DNA of 64,000 nucleotides from PALSA-1004 sp963804885 (lineage in GTDB: Bacteria; Pseudomonadota; Gammaproteobacteria; Burkholderiales; SG8-41). Numbering within the stretch: position 1 is the stretch's first letter; each line of letters begins with the position of its first letter. Below are positions 9,864-19,138 of this stretch, piece after piece. The notes below the pieces were generated by a model. The model was given only the letters and a program-made list of their open reading frames with translations, was not told the DNA's origin and made no database searches. The stretch is from assembly GCA_963804885.1 (NCBI GenBank), contig CAWDSF010000005.1, positions 248,001 to 312,000 on the forward strand, in the 5' to 3' direction. A program made the translations under genes and the position numbers.

Positions 9864-10817
9864 ATGCGAGTTTTCGTCTTTATTTCGGCCGCACTCGCGG
9901 CATGCGTGGTTCACGCGCAAGCGTACCCCGTCAAGCCGATCCGGTTATTAGTCCCTTTCGGCCCTGGCGGCGTCGGTGACATCACGTCGCGCGCGGTCAT
10001 GCAGAAAATGAGCGAGGCGATGAACCAGCAGATCATCATCGACAACCGGCCCAGCGCCGGCGGCATCGTCGCCACCGAAACCGTCGCGAGGTCGGAACCC
10101 GACGGCTACACGCTCTACCTGATGAACAACACCAATGCCGTGAGCGCCGCGATGTTCAGGAAGCTGCCTTACGATACGGTGAAAGATTTTGCGATGGTGT
10201 CGACCATAGGCGCGTTCAGCCTCGGCGTGCTGGTGAGTTCCGAGTCACCGGCCAGGAGCGTGAAGGACCTGATCGCGCAGGCCAAGGCGAGTGGCGGCAA
10301 ATTCAATATCGGCACCATCAACATCGGCACTACGCAGTTTCTGTCGGCCGAGCTGCTCAAATCGATGACCGGCATCGACACGACGACGGTACCATTCAAC
10401 AATACGGCTGGCGTACTGACCGCATTAAGGGGCGGCAACGTGCAGGCGGCGATAGAATTCCTGCCGCCGGTGATCGGCCAGATCAAAGCCGGGGGCCTGC
10501 GTGCGATCGCGGTCACTTCCAAAGCGCGCTTTGCGCTGCTGCCCGACGTCCCCACGCTCGCCGAAAGCGGCATTGCCGGCTACGAAGTCTCGTCGTGGAA
10601 CGGCATCGCGGTTGCAGCCAAAACGCCGAAAGCCATCGTCGAGCGGCTCAATAAGGAAATACACGCAGCGGTCAGCTCGGCGCAGATCAAGCAGCGCTTC
10701 CAGGAGCTGGGCGTCGAGCAGAACACCAGCACCCCCGACGGCATGCGCAAATTCCTGATCGACGAAATCGCCAAATGGAACGCGCTCATCGACAAGGCGA
10801 AGATTTCGCGGCTGTGA
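9864..10817 (+). CDS. Bug/TctC-family solute receptor
   Basis: Intact 317-residue Bug receptor. A signal peptide (MRVFVFISAALAACVVHAQ) precedes AYPVKPIRLLVPFGPGGVGD, and DNRPSAGGIVATE and EPDGYTLY mark the ligand-cleft loops. It starts 11 bases after the preceding Bug gene behind a GGGGAGAG ribosome site, so the two receptors are probably one transcript. A tandem receptor pair beside an amidohydrolase suggests uptake of the substrate acid, but ligands cannot be predicted from the sequence. Confidence 0.92.
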   Translation: MRVFVFISAALAACVVHAQAYPVKPIRLLVPFGPGGVGDITSRAVMQKMSEAMNQQIIIDNRPSAGGIVATETVARSEPDGYTLYLMNNTNAVSAAMFRKLPYDTVKDFAMVSTIGAFSLGVLVSSESPARSVKDLIAQAKASGGKFNIGTINIGTTQFLSAELLKSMTGIDTTTVPFNNTAGVLTALRGGNVQAAIEFLPPVIGQIKAGGLRAIAVTSKARFALLPDVPTLAESGIAGYEVSSWNGIAVAAKTPKAIVERLNKEIHAAVSSAQIKQRFQELGVEQNTSTPDGMRKFLIDEIAKWNALIDKAKISRL

Positions 10818-10857
10818 CGCAGAGGGCGCACTGCACCGCTCACCGATGGAGGACTGC

Positions 10858-11955
10858 ATGAAAAAGCAATTCACGACAGGGCTGGCGACATTCGCGCTGT
10901 GCATCAGCGCTGCGAGCGGTGCCGACGTGCAGCCGACCAACGACCTGCCCAATCCCTACCAAACCACCGCGCCGTGGGGCAAGCCGGCAGATGGCCGGAA
11001 ATGGGGCGCGTTGAACGGTGTCGCCATCGACAACGACGGCATGTCGGTGTGGGTCGCCGATCGCTGCGGCGCGAACCCTGATGTGCCGCCCGGCGTTTCA
11101 CCAGTCGCGTACGACAGTTGCGCCGGCTCGAAGCTCGCGCCCGTAATGAAGTTCGATGCCGCCGGCAATCTCCTGAAGAGCTTCGGCGCCGGCATGTTCA
11201 TATTCCCGCACAAGATTTACGTCGATCGCGAAGGAAACGTGTGGGTGGCCGACGCGCGCGGCCTCAACGAACGCGAACGCAAGCTCTATCCGCAGGACGC
11301 GGCGAAAGGTCATACCGTCGTCAAGTTCAGCCCCGACGGCAAAGTATTGCTGACCATCGGCAAGCCGGGTGTCGCCGGCAACCCGCCCGACGCGCTGACC
11401 GAGCCGACCAGCATCGTCGTCGCACCGAACGGCGATATCTTCATCGCTGAGGGACACAGCGGGCAGCAGCCGACCGCGACGCCCGCCACGGTCGCGCGAA
11501 TTTCCAGGTTCACGCCGGACGGCAAGTTCGTAAAATCATTCGGCACGCTCGGCACCGGGCCGGTCGAATTCCGCACGCCGCACGACGTCACGATGGACGC
11601 GCAGGGCCGCCTGCTGGTCGCCGACCGCGGCAACCATCGCATTCAGTTTATCGATCAGAATGGAACGTTCATCACCGAATGGAAACAGTTCGGCCGCCCG
11701 AGCGGCGTCTACCTGCGCGACGGCCTGATCTACGTCGCCGACTCGGAATCGAACGGCGTCGCGCCGAATCCGGGCTGGCTGCGCGGCATACGCGTGGGCC
11801 GCCTGAGCGACGGTGCGGTGCTATACCGCATCCCCGACCCGCTCGAATTGAAAGGCACCAGCGCCGCCGAAGGCGTGGCGGTGGATGCGCGGGGCAATAT
11901 TTACGGCGGCGAGGTCGGGCCGCGGCAACTGGTAAAACATACAAAAAATCCATGA
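10858..11955 (+). CDS. Secreted NHL-repeat beta-propeller protein
   Basis: A 365-residue exported protein with NHL-type propeller repeats, visible as recurring G-x-I-x-V-A-D and F-x-x-D-G-K-x-x-x-S-F-G units (for example LLVADRGNHRIQF and FTPDGKFVKSFG). ATG at 10858 is chosen over ATG at 10846 because GGAGG at 10849-10853 is a good ribosome site five bases before it, and because it yields a clean signal peptide (MKKQFTTGLATFALCISA). Bacterial members are often annotated as peptidyl-alpha-hydroxyglycine lyase-like or SMP-30-like; no catalytic residues could be assigned. It follows the two Bug genes. Confidence 0.78.
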   Translation: MKKQFTTGLATFALCISAASGADVQPTNDLPNPYQTTAPWGKPADGRKWGALNGVAIDNDGMSVWVADRCGANPDVPPGVSPVAYDSCAGSKLAPVMKFDAAGNLLKSFGAGMFIFPHKIYVDREGNVWVADARGLNERERKLYPQDAAKGHTVVKFSPDGKVLLTIGKPGVAGNPPDALTEPTSIVVAPNGDIFIAEGHSGQQPTATPATVARISRFTPDGKFVKSFGTLGTGPVEFRTPHDVTMDAQGRLLVADRGNHRIQFIDQNGTFITEWKQFGRPSGVYLRDGLIYVADSESNGVAPNPGWLRGIRVGRLSDGAVLYRIPDPLELKGTSAAEGVAVDARGNIYGGEVGPRQLVKHTKNP

Positions 11956-12074
11956 CAACGGCTTGACTCGAGGCGGCACAGACCGTTGTGTGCGATGACG
12001 CACCGACTGCTACTTGTGGCGATACTAATTTGCAATTTATTACCGCGAATCCATCGCCGCGAGGAGGTAGCCCC

Positions 12075-12452
12075 ATGGAACCGAACTCAAGTCTGCAAGT
12101 CGCAACAGTTTTGCTGGGTATAGGCGCAGCAGGTGGCCTTGTGATGGCGGGCATACGCCTCAAAGGCGCTGATCGCCCGCCCAGCTGGCTGGCGATGCTG
12201 CACGGGGTGCTTGCCGCCGCAGCGTTGACCTTGCTGGCGTATGCCGCGTACACCGTGGGCATCCCGCCGCTCGCCAAATATGCGCTGGCGGTGCTCATTG
12301 TGGCCGCCGTCGGCGGCGCCGCGATCAATCTGATGTATCACGCGAAGATGCTGCCGCTGCCCATACCCATGGTCATCGGCCATGCTCTGATCGCTGCAGT
12401 GGGCTTCGTGCTCTTGCTGATTTGCGTCATGGGTCTCGGTCGCCCCGGGTAG
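12075..12452 (+). CDS. Small four-helix membrane protein, unknown function
   Basis: A 125-residue protein with four hydrophobic segments: about residues 8-25, 39-60, 66-85 and 98-118. The ribosome site GAGGAGG at 12061-12067 fixes the ATG at 12075. I do not recognise the family. It sits between the secreted propeller and the lactonase-like gene in a same-strand run, so it may be co-transcribed. Confidence 0.7.
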   Translation: MEPNSSLQVATVLLGIGAAGGLVMAGIRLKGADRPPSWLAMLHGVLAAAALTLLAYAAYTVGIPPLAKYALAVLIVAAVGGAAINLMYHAKMLPLPIPMVIGHALIAAVGFVLLLICVMGLGRPG

Positions 12453-12463
12453 CTTGTTGCCGT

Positions 12464-12487
12464 AACGACGCCACAATTTGCGTCGTT
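12464..12487 (+). terminator. Possible hairpin after the membrane-protein gene
   Basis: AACGACGC and GCGTCGTT form an 8-bp stem with an 8-base loop, 12 bases after the stop of the small membrane protein gene. No clear T-run follows, so it may only attenuate transcription or be a structured spacer. Confidence 0.3.
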
Positions 12488-12566
12488 CAGTTCTTCGGAG
12501 TTGGCGTCTCGTGGGCGCCACACCGCCGGAGCGTGGGTAGCCCGCTTCGGCTATTATTCTCGCTCG

Positions 12567-13427
12567 ATGAAAACCATCCTCGCTCCCGATCCCAATCCCA
12601 TCAAGCCCCAGTACGTGCCGCCGCCGGGCGCGTGCGACGCGCACTGCCACGTGTTCGGTCCCGGCGCGAAATTTCCGTACGCGCCGGACCGCAGCTACAC
12701 GCCGCCCGACGCGCCGAAAGAACAGCTCGCGGCATTGCATAAACATCTGGGCTTCTCGCGCGCGGTGCTCGTGCAGGCGAGCTGCCACGGCATCGACAAC
12801 GCGGCGGTCGTCGATGCACTGAACTCGTCGCAGGGTGCGTGGCGCGGCGTCTGCATGATTAACGACCTTGTCACCGACGGCGAACTGCGCACGCTGCACG
12901 CGGCGGGCGTGCGCGGCGCGCGCTTCAATTTCGTCGCGCATCTGGGCGGCGCGCCGGATCTCCGAGTGATCGAGGCGGTCGTCAAGCGCATCAAACCACT
13001 GGGCTGGCATCTGCAGGTGCATCTCGACGCGCAGGACATCGCTGCGTACCGCGATTTCCTTCTCGGGCTCGACATCGTGTTCATCATCGACCACATGGGC
13101 CGCGTCGTCGCGAAGAACGGGCTCGAGCAGCCGCCGTTCAAGCTGCTGCTCGACCTGATGCAGGACGAACGCGTGTGGGTTAAGGTCAGCGGCTCCGAGC
13201 GCGTCTCGTCGACCGGCAGGCCGTACCACGATGCGATGCCGTACGCGCGCGCACTGATCGCCGCGGCACCCGACCGTGTGCTGTGGGGTACCGACTATCC
13301 GCATCCGAACGTGAAGGAAATGCCCAACGATGGCGAGCAGGTCGATCTCTTTGCCCTGACCGTCGCGGACGAGGCGCAGCGCCGCAGGATCCTGATTGAC
13401 AATCCGACGCGGCTGTATTGGACGTAG
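12567..13427 (+). CDS. Amidohydrolase, 2-pyrone-4,6-dicarboxylate lactonase-like
   Basis: A 286-residue TIM-barrel hydrolase of the LigI/dicarboxylate-lactonase type. Motifs are CDAHCHVFGP at the N-terminus, VQASCHGID, QVHLDAQD, IDHMGR and WGTDYPHPN near residue 240, which supply the metal and substrate ligands of the family. LigI opens a lactone in protocatechuate 4,5-cleavage; this protein is related, but substrate identity is an inference. A homologue lies at 25860-26753, also close to Bug genes. It is the last gene of the plus-strand run. Confidence 0.82.
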   Translation: MKTILAPDPNPIKPQYVPPPGACDAHCHVFGPGAKFPYAPDRSYTPPDAPKEQLAALHKHLGFSRAVLVQASCHGIDNAAVVDALNSSQGAWRGVCMINDLVTDGELRTLHAAGVRGARFNFVAHLGGAPDLRVIEAVVKRIKPLGWHLQVHLDAQDIAAYRDFLLGLDIVFIIDHMGRVVAKNGLEQPPFKLLLDLMQDERVWVKVSGSERVSSTGRPYHDAMPYARALIAAAPDRVLWGTDYPHPNVKEMPNDGEQVDLFALTVADEAQRRRILIDNPTRLYWT

Positions 13428-13444
13428 GCGGCTAGCTCCTTCCT

Positions 13445-13464
13445 GCTGCGGAGCATTCCGCAGC
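13445..13464. terminator. Bidirectional terminator-like hairpin
   Basis: GCTGCGGA and TCCGCAGC form a perfect 8-bp stem around the loop GCAT. It lies in the 44-base gap between two convergent stop codons, the expected place for a shared terminator. Flanking T-runs are short, so its strength is uncertain. Confidence 0.5.
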
Positions 13465-13471
13465 CGGCGTT

Positions 13472-14455
13472 TCAATCGACGCGCGCGCCTGAAGCCTTCA
13501 CGAGCGGCGTCCACTGCTCGATCTGCGCCTGGATAAACGCGCGATATTCCTTCGGCCCCGAGGCGATGATATCCATCGCGAGCCCGTTCAGGCGCTCGCG
13601 CACGTCCGGCCGCAGCAAAATCCGCGTCGTTTCTTCGTGCAGCTTCGCCACCACCGCCCGCGGCGTTTTCGCCGGCGCATGCAGACCGTGAAAATTGAGT
13701 CCTTCGTAACCGGGCACGACCGTTGCGATCGGCGGCACGTTCGGCATGCTCGCGGTCGGCTTGGCGCTGGTCACGCCGAGCGCATGAAGTTTGCCCGCGT
13801 TGACTTGCGCGAGCGCCGTCGATACCGCGATCATCGCGTAATCGACCTCGCCGACGAGCACGCCGGTCAACGCGGGGCCGCCGCCCTTGTACGGCACGCT
13901 GATGACCTTGACGCCCGCCATGCTGCTCATCAGGTCGCCAAAGATATGCGCTGACGTGCCGATGCCCTGCGAGCCATAGCGCAATCCGCCAGGTCGTGCC
14001 TTCGCCTGCTCGATCAGGTTCTTCAGGCTCGTAATCGGCGATCCCGCGGGCACCACGAGTGCCAGCGGGAACGTGACCCACAGACCGATGTGCTCGAAGT
14101 CCCGCTGCGGATCGTACGGCAGGTTTGCGTACATCGCCTTGGCGATCGCCATCGTGGCGATGGAGCCGATTACAAGCGTGTAGCCGTCGGGCAGCGCCTT
14201 CGCCACGAGGTCGCTGCCGGTGGTGCCGCCCGCCGACGGACGATTGTCGATGATCACTGCCTGGCCCATGCTTTCGGTCATGCGCTGGCCCATGATGCGG
14301 GCCAGCACGTCGGTCGAGCCGCCGGGCGCAAACGGCACGACGAGGCGGATCGCGCGGTTCGGATAAGTCTGCGCAGCCGCCGCAAACGCGCACGCGCACA
14401 ATGCCAGCGACAAAGCGGTGCGTGCGCCGAAGTGACGCTTGCGTTCTTCCATCAT
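13472..14455 (-). CDS. Bug/TctC-family solute receptor
   Basis: Intact 327-residue receptor with signal peptide (about residues 1-28, ending CAFAAAAQ), the loop PFAPGGSTDVLAR and the segment IDNRPSAGGTTG. Its ATG at 14455 overlaps the TGA of the upstream alpha/beta hydrolase (ATGA), so the pair is translationally coupled and likely forms a receptor plus ester or lactone hydrolase unit. Confidence 0.93.
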   Translation of the reverse strand: MMEERKRHFGARTALSLALCACAFAAAAQTYPNRAIRLVVPFAPGGSTDVLARIMGQRMTESMGQAVIIDNRPSAGGTTGSDLVAKALPDGYTLVIGSIATMAIAKAMYANLPYDPQRDFEHIGLWVTFPLALVVPAGSPITSLKNLIEQAKARPGGLRYGSQGIGTSAHIFGDLMSSMAGVKVISVPYKGGGPALTGVLVGEVDYAMIAVSTALAQVNAGKLHALGVTSAKPTASMPNVPPIATVVPGYEGLNFHGLHAPAKTPRAVVAKLHEETTRILLRPDVRERLNGLAMDIIASGPKEYRAFIQAQIEQWTPLVKASGARVD

Positions 14456-15247
14456 TCCGCCGCACCCAGAAAATCCAGCACCGTACGGTTGAATTCCTGC
14501 GGCCGCGTCTTCGACACCGAATGCCCGCCGCCGTCGTAAACGACGAGCCTTGATTGCGGTATTGCGCGCGCGAGCGCATCGGCGTGATAGCGCGGCGTTA
14601 TGTAATCGTTGGCGCCCGCGACGATCAGTGTCGGCGCCTTGATGCGCGCATGGCCCGCGCGGCGGTCGAAGGCGAGCAGCGCACCGATGCGCCCGATCGA
14701 CGCCTCGACCGGCGCCGATTTTGCCGGAGCGCGCTTTTGCTCTTCGGTGATCTCCTCATCGTGCGCATTTACGTAATCAGGCGGATAGAGAAACAACGGG
14801 TGGAACATCGTATGCAGTTCCGGCCCGCACAATTCGTACATGCGGCGCCGCGCTTCGAAAAGCCGGCGGAACCACGGGTCGCAGTGCGTCCACGTGCTGA
14901 CCAGCACGAGGCGCGCGACGCGCTGCGGGATATTCGATCGCGAGCGTCTGACCGATCGCGCCGCCCGTCGACAGGCCCACGATGTGCGCGCGGTCTATTT
15001 TCAGCGCGTCCATCAGCGCGACCAGCTCGCGCGTCATTTGATCGATGGAAAACTCGCGCTGCTTGTGATCGCTGGTGCCGGTGCCGCGCTGATCGTAGGT
15101 AATCACGCGATAACGCGCGGAAAATGCCGCGAGTTGCGGTTCCCAGTAGCGCGCGACGCCGTTGAGACCGCTGACCAGGATCAGCGGATGGCCCTCACCC
15201 GCGACTTCGTAATGGATTTCGCCATCGGCGATTGCGACCTGCGGCAT
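14452..15247 (-). CDS. Alpha/beta hydrolase, enol-lactonase-like (frameshifted)
   Basis: An alpha/beta-hydrolase fold protein of about 264 residues once one base is removed. The nucleophile elbow is GLSTGGAIG, the oxyanion region LVSGLNGV, the acid probably the Asp of GANDYITP and the base the His of GGGHSV. The frame breaks near 14926, where an extra G (coding strand) separates LAIEYP from QRVARLVLVSTWTH. The sequence resembles 3-oxoadipate enol-lactonase and related esterases. It is translationally coupled to the downstream Bug gene. Confidence 0.8.
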
Positions 15248-15312
15248 CGTGCATCTCCTCGCTGTTTTCGCTGGACTTTGCGCATTTTACCGGCGAACGC
15301 CCGGCCGCGATT

Positions 15313-16312
15313 TCATTGTGCGGTCTCGACGGTGATGCCCGCTTCCTTGATGACCTTGCGCCAGCGCGCGAGCTCGTTGCGGATCATGTCGTGCATGCCC
15401 TGCGGCGTGCTGGTCACCGGCTCGACGCCCTGCAGCAGCAGGCGCTGACCGAATTCAGGCTGCGCCAGAACTTTATTCATCGCCGCGTTGATCTGGTTGA
15501 CGAGCGCGGGCGGCGTGCCGGCCGGCGCGAGCAATCCATACCACGATGTATTGTTGAATCCGGGCAGCACGTCGGCGACCGGCGGCGTATCGGGCAACGA
15601 CTTGATGCGCGTCGGGTGGCCGATCGCGACGATTTTGACGCGGCCGGCTTTGACGTGCGGCAATATCTGCGGCACGCCGGAGAACGTCATCTGCACCTGG
15701 CCGCTGATCAGGTCGACCAGCGCCGGCCCGCCGCCTTTGTACGGCACGTGCACGATGTTGATGTGCGCGAGCGCCTTCAAAAGCTCGCCGCCGAGATGGT
15801 TCGGCGTGCCGGTGCCGGGCGACGAGAAATTGATCTTGCCCGGATTCGCTTTCGCCAGGTCGATAAATTCCTGCGTGGTATTGGCCGGCACTGCCGCGTG
15901 CAGCGTAAGCGCGAACGGCGCATACACCGCGAGCCCGATTGGCGCGTAATCCTTCAGCGAGTCGTAATTGAGCTTGGTGCCGAGCGCCGGGCTCACTACC
16001 AGGCCCGCCGAAGTACCGAGCAGCAGCGTATAGCCGTCAGGTATCGCCTTGGCGCCGAGACTGTGCCCGAGCGTCGAGCCCGCGCCGCCGCGATTGTCGA
16101 GCACGACCTGCTGGCCCCAGAGTTCGCTTAATTTCGCCGCGAGTTCGCGCCCGGTGAAATCCACCGACCCGCCCGGCGGATACGGTACGATCATACGCAC
16201 GGGCTTGGTTCGGATAATTGGTGGTCTGCGCATCAACCGCTAAAGAGAACAACAGCAAAAGCGTGGAGCCACAGATAAACACAGATGAACACAGATGGCT
16301 AAAGCGCTTCAT
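15313..16312 (-). CDS. Bug/TctC-family solute receptor (frameshift after signal peptide)
   Basis: A receptor of about 332 residues after correction. The ATG at 16312 gives MKRFSHLCSSVFICGSTL and a hydrophobic stretch ending VDAQTTNYPN. One extra C at 16207/16208 shifts the frame, and the mature protein continues as KPVRMIVPYPPGGSVDFTGR. Residues about 5-16 of the signal peptide are encoded by the left arm of the palindromic repeat at 16267-16363. The upstream neighbour on the same strand is a C-C hydrolase-like gene, so the two probably form one unit. Confidence 0.85.
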
Positions 16313-16363
16313 GTTGACGGTTCCCCTCGCAGTATCTGTGTTCATCCGTGTGTATCTGTGGCT
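16267..16363. repeat. Palindromic dispersed repeat, copy 2
   Basis: Arms at 16267-16296 and 16334-16363 are inverted copies matching at about 28 of 30 bases, made of CAGATAAACACAGATGAACA-type units. It shares its design with the element at 8793-8897. It separates the minus-strand hydrolase from the Bug gene, and its left arm forms part of the Bug signal-peptide coding sequence. Confidence 0.88.
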
Positions 16364-16377
16364 GCTTTTCTGGTCAA

Positions 16378-17533
16378 TTAGAGGCGTCCGCCGAGCCGCT
16401 GCGCGAGCCAGTCGGCGACCAGGTTCGAGCCGACCTGCCGGTTGTCTTCCTGGCAATGGTCGCTGCCGCCGTCGAGCGTGGTCAGCACTTTCAGCGTCTT
16501 GTCCTGCAGAGCCGCACGCGTCGTAGAGCTTCTGCGCGAATTCGAGCGGGACGATGTTGTCGTTCTCGCCATGGATGCAGTAGAACGGGCAGCGCATTTT
16601 CTCGGCGACGCCCGCGAGCCGGTAGTTCTCGAGCTTTTTCATGCAGGCGTCCATGTCGGGCATGCCGAGCACCCACGGCAACTGGAACGACGGCGCGGAC
16701 AACTTGGTGCCGCCGGACTCCATGATCTTGCGCCGGCGCACCCACGACTCGTGATAATCCCAATGCCCGCCCCACGCGACGCACGCCGCGAAGCGCGGCT
16801 CCATCGCGGCGGCACGCGGCGCGTAATAGCCGCCCATGCTGAAACCCATCACGGCCATGCGTTTCGCGTCGACTTCGGGACGCTGTGCGAGATATTCGTA
16901 GGCGGCGCGCGCCGGCACCTCGTAATCGAAACGGCTGGGGATGCCCCGCAGGCGCAGCGCCTCGCCCTGCCCCGGCCCGTCGATCGCGAGCGTGTGGATG
17001 CCGCGGCGGCCGATCTCGACGCCGCCGAAGAGCACCGAAAGTTCCTTCGCGTTGTCGAGACCGTCGAACATCACGACCGTCGGCGCCGGCCCGGCGACAT
17101 CGGCCTTGTAAAACCACGCCGGCAGCGTCGTGTCTTCATACGGCACTTCGACGCGCTCGATATTCGGATAACGCACGGCGATGCCTTTGGTGAAACAGCG
17201 CAGGCAGCTGCGGTAGGTGTCCCACTTGCGCTCGGACGGCGCGATGAACCGTTCGCCGCAGAAATAATAAGTCGCCGCGCGCAGGTAATAGCTGCCCGCC
17301 GTCAGCTCGAAACCGTTTTCCGCCGCCTCGTCGCCATGGCCCTCGATGCGTTTCGCCATCGCGGTCCATTCCTGCCACCAGCGCTCGTTGTCGCCGACGT
17401 GCGGTTTCAGCTGCTGGCCGATCTGGTCGATCTCGCCGAGCGCCGCCGCGCCCTGGGCGGCCATTTCGATGCCGAACATCATGCCCTGCGACCACATGTG
17501 GTGGCCGGGAAAATATTCAAACCAGTGACTCAT
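16378..17533 (-). CDS. Alpha/beta hydrolase, dihydroxypseudooxynicotine-hydrolase-like (frameshifted)
   Basis: An alpha/beta hydrolase with a long helical N-terminal part, similar in build to 2,6-dihydroxypseudooxynicotine hydrolase and FrsA-like proteins, which cleave C-C bonds or esters. The nucleophile elbow is GFSMGGYYAPRAA, the acid likely in HGENDNIVP and the base His in GSDHCQEDN. An extra T (coding strand) at 16516 breaks the frame before ALQDKTLKVLTTLDGG; the corrected length is about 384 residues. A full-length homologue lies at 40163-41356 with the same motifs, also next to a Bug gene. Confidence 0.83.
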
Positions 17534-17638
17534 GACGCTGCCGTGGACATTTGCGGAAAACGCGGATTATACGGCTTGCCACTGCGCGGGCACTGCGATT
17601 ACTCTAACCGTCCGGCACAACCCAGCGGGAGAAAACCA

Positions 17639-18931
17639 ATGAACGTTAATTTTATCGGCCGTGCGCTGCGCACTGCCTGTGTTGCGGCCTGCGCGGCGCT
17701 CGCGCTCAACGTTTCGGCGGCGCCGCTCGAGCCCGTGATGTCGCTGGCGACGAAGGAAAAGGCCCCGCTGCTCGACACCCTGAAAGACCTCGTGTCGATC
17801 GAATCCGGCAGCGGCGACCGCGAAGGCCTCGACAAGATCAGCGAGCTGATCGCGGGCCGCCTGCGCGCGCTCGGCGGCACGGTCGAGTTCATCGAGCCCA
17901 ATCCCGCTGACATTTACCGCATGGTCGACACGCCCAAGCAGATCGGCCGCATGGTGCACGCGCGCTTCACCGGCACCGGCACGAAAAAGATACTGATGAT
18001 CGCGCACATGGACACCGTCTACCTGCGCGGCATGCTCGCCAAGCAGCCGTTTCGCATTGATGGCAACCGCGCCTACGGGCTCGGGATTGCCGACGACAAG
18101 CAGGGTATCGCCGTCATCCTGCACACGCTCTCGATCCTGAAGACGATGAACTTTCGCGATTACGGTCTGGTGACCGTCTTGATCAACGCCGACGAGGAGG
18201 TAAGCTCGGCGGGCTCGCGCACGATGCTGACCAAGCTCGGCGGTGAGCATGATGCAGTGTTTTCGCTGGAGGGCTCGCACGTCGATTCCGACCGGCTGTC
18301 GCTGACTACGGCGGGCATCGCGGCGGTTGTGCTCAACGTCGAGGGCAAAGCTTCGCACGCCGGCAGCGCGCCGGAAAACGGCCGCAACGCGCTCTACGAG
18401 CTCGCTCACCAGATCATGCAGACGCGCGACCTGTCCGATCCCAAAACCGGCCTCAAGATGAACTGGACCGTGGCCAGCGCAGGCACCAATCGCAACGTGA
18501 TACCCGCGATCGCCAGCGCGACCGCGGACGTGCGCGTGCTGCGCGTCGCCGATTACGACGGTATCGAGGAAAAAGTCAAAGAGCGCATCAAGAAGCAGCT
18601 TATTCCGGACACCAAGGTAAACATGACATTCGAGCGCCGGCGCCCGCCGCTCGAACTCACGCCGGCGAATGCGGCGCTGGCCAAGCACGCGCAGAAAATT
18701 TATTCGGAGCTTGGCCGCCAGCTCGTGATCGGCGACGTCGCGGAAGGCGGCGGTACGGATGCGGCATTCGCGGCACTCAAGACCAAGGCACCGGTGATCG
18801 AGCGATTTGGCTTGCAGGGCTTCGGCGCGCATTCGAGTGACGCCGAGTATGTTTACATCGACTCGATCGAGCCGCGTCTTTATCTGCTTACGCGCATGAT
18901 CATGGATGTGGCGCAGGATAAGACGAAGTAG
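17639..18931 (+). CDS. M20-family metallopeptidase, glutamate carboxypeptidase type
   Basis: An exported zinc peptidase of 430 residues, similar in layout to carboxypeptidase G2. A signal peptide (about residues 1-23) precedes the catalytic domain. Zinc ligands and catalytic residues are seen in IAHMDTVY, GIADDKQG, NADEEVSS, SLEGSHVDSD and the C-terminal GFGAHSSDAEYV. The family releases C-terminal Glu or related residues from peptides or folates. GGGAG at 17627-17631 is the ribosome site for ATG at 17639. It is monocistronic, with a repeat cluster after its stop. Confidence 0.88.
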   Translation: MNVNFIGRALRTACVAACAALALNVSAAPLEPVMSLATKEKAPLLDTLKDLVSIESGSGDREGLDKISELIAGRLRALGGTVEFIEPNPADIYRMVDTPKQIGRMVHARFTGTGTKKILMIAHMDTVYLRGMLAKQPFRIDGNRAYGLGIADDKQGIAVILHTLSILKTMNFRDYGLVTVLINADEEVSSAGSRTMLTKLGGEHDAVFSLEGSHVDSDRLSLTTAGIAAVVLNVEGKASHAGSAPENGRNALYELAHQIMQTRDLSDPKTGLKMNWTVASAGTNRNVIPAIASATADVRVLRVADYDGIEEKVKERIKKQLIPDTKVNMTFERRRPPLELTPANAALAKHAQKIYSELGRQLVIGDVAEGGGTDAAFAALKTKAPVIERFGLQGFGAHSSDAEYVYIDSIEPRLYLLTRMIMDVAQDKTK

Positions 18932-18937
18932 GCAGGC

Positions 18938-19134
18938 GTCATTCCCGCGCAGGCGGGAATCCAGGCAATCTTCTTTCTTTAAACCGGCGTTCTGGACTAA
19001 GCAAATCCCCTTGGGGGACAAGGGGAGGAGCGAGGTGGGGATGGGGTCGGGATTTGCATCAGCGTCATAAATTACCCATCCCCATCCCGGCCTTCCCCTT
19101 GAAGGGGAAGGGCGCCGCCTGCGCGGGAGTGACG
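18938..19134. repeat. Nested inverted-repeat cluster (REP-like plus GC-rich palindrome)
   Basis: The outer pair is a REP-like sequence at 18938-18964 (ATTCCCGCGCAGGCGGGAAT core) whose reverse complement reappears at about 19115-19134. The inner pair is a GC-rich unit at 19007-19045 (CCCCTTG...GGTGGGGATGGG) and an inverted relative at 19075-19112. The whole spacer between the convergent M20 and Bug genes is therefore a mosaic of inverted repeats, likely acting as a transcription end or mRNA-stabilising structure. Confidence 0.7.
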
Positions 19135-19138
19135 ATTT

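Noticed and set aside
12087..14579. An 830-codon minus-strand open frame
   Set aside because: Arg-rich composition without domains; it lies antisense to the lactonase-like gene and in another frame over the Bug gene. It reflects GC-rich codon bias.
8793..16363. CRISPR array or IS element for the CAGAT-type repeats
   Set aside because: Only two arms per element, no regular spacers, no transposase and no clear target duplication.
16442..17638. A long in-frame extension upstream of the M20 peptidase
   Set aside because: The extension is antisense to the C-C hydrolase-like gene; the true start is the ATG at 17639 with ribosome site and signal peptide.
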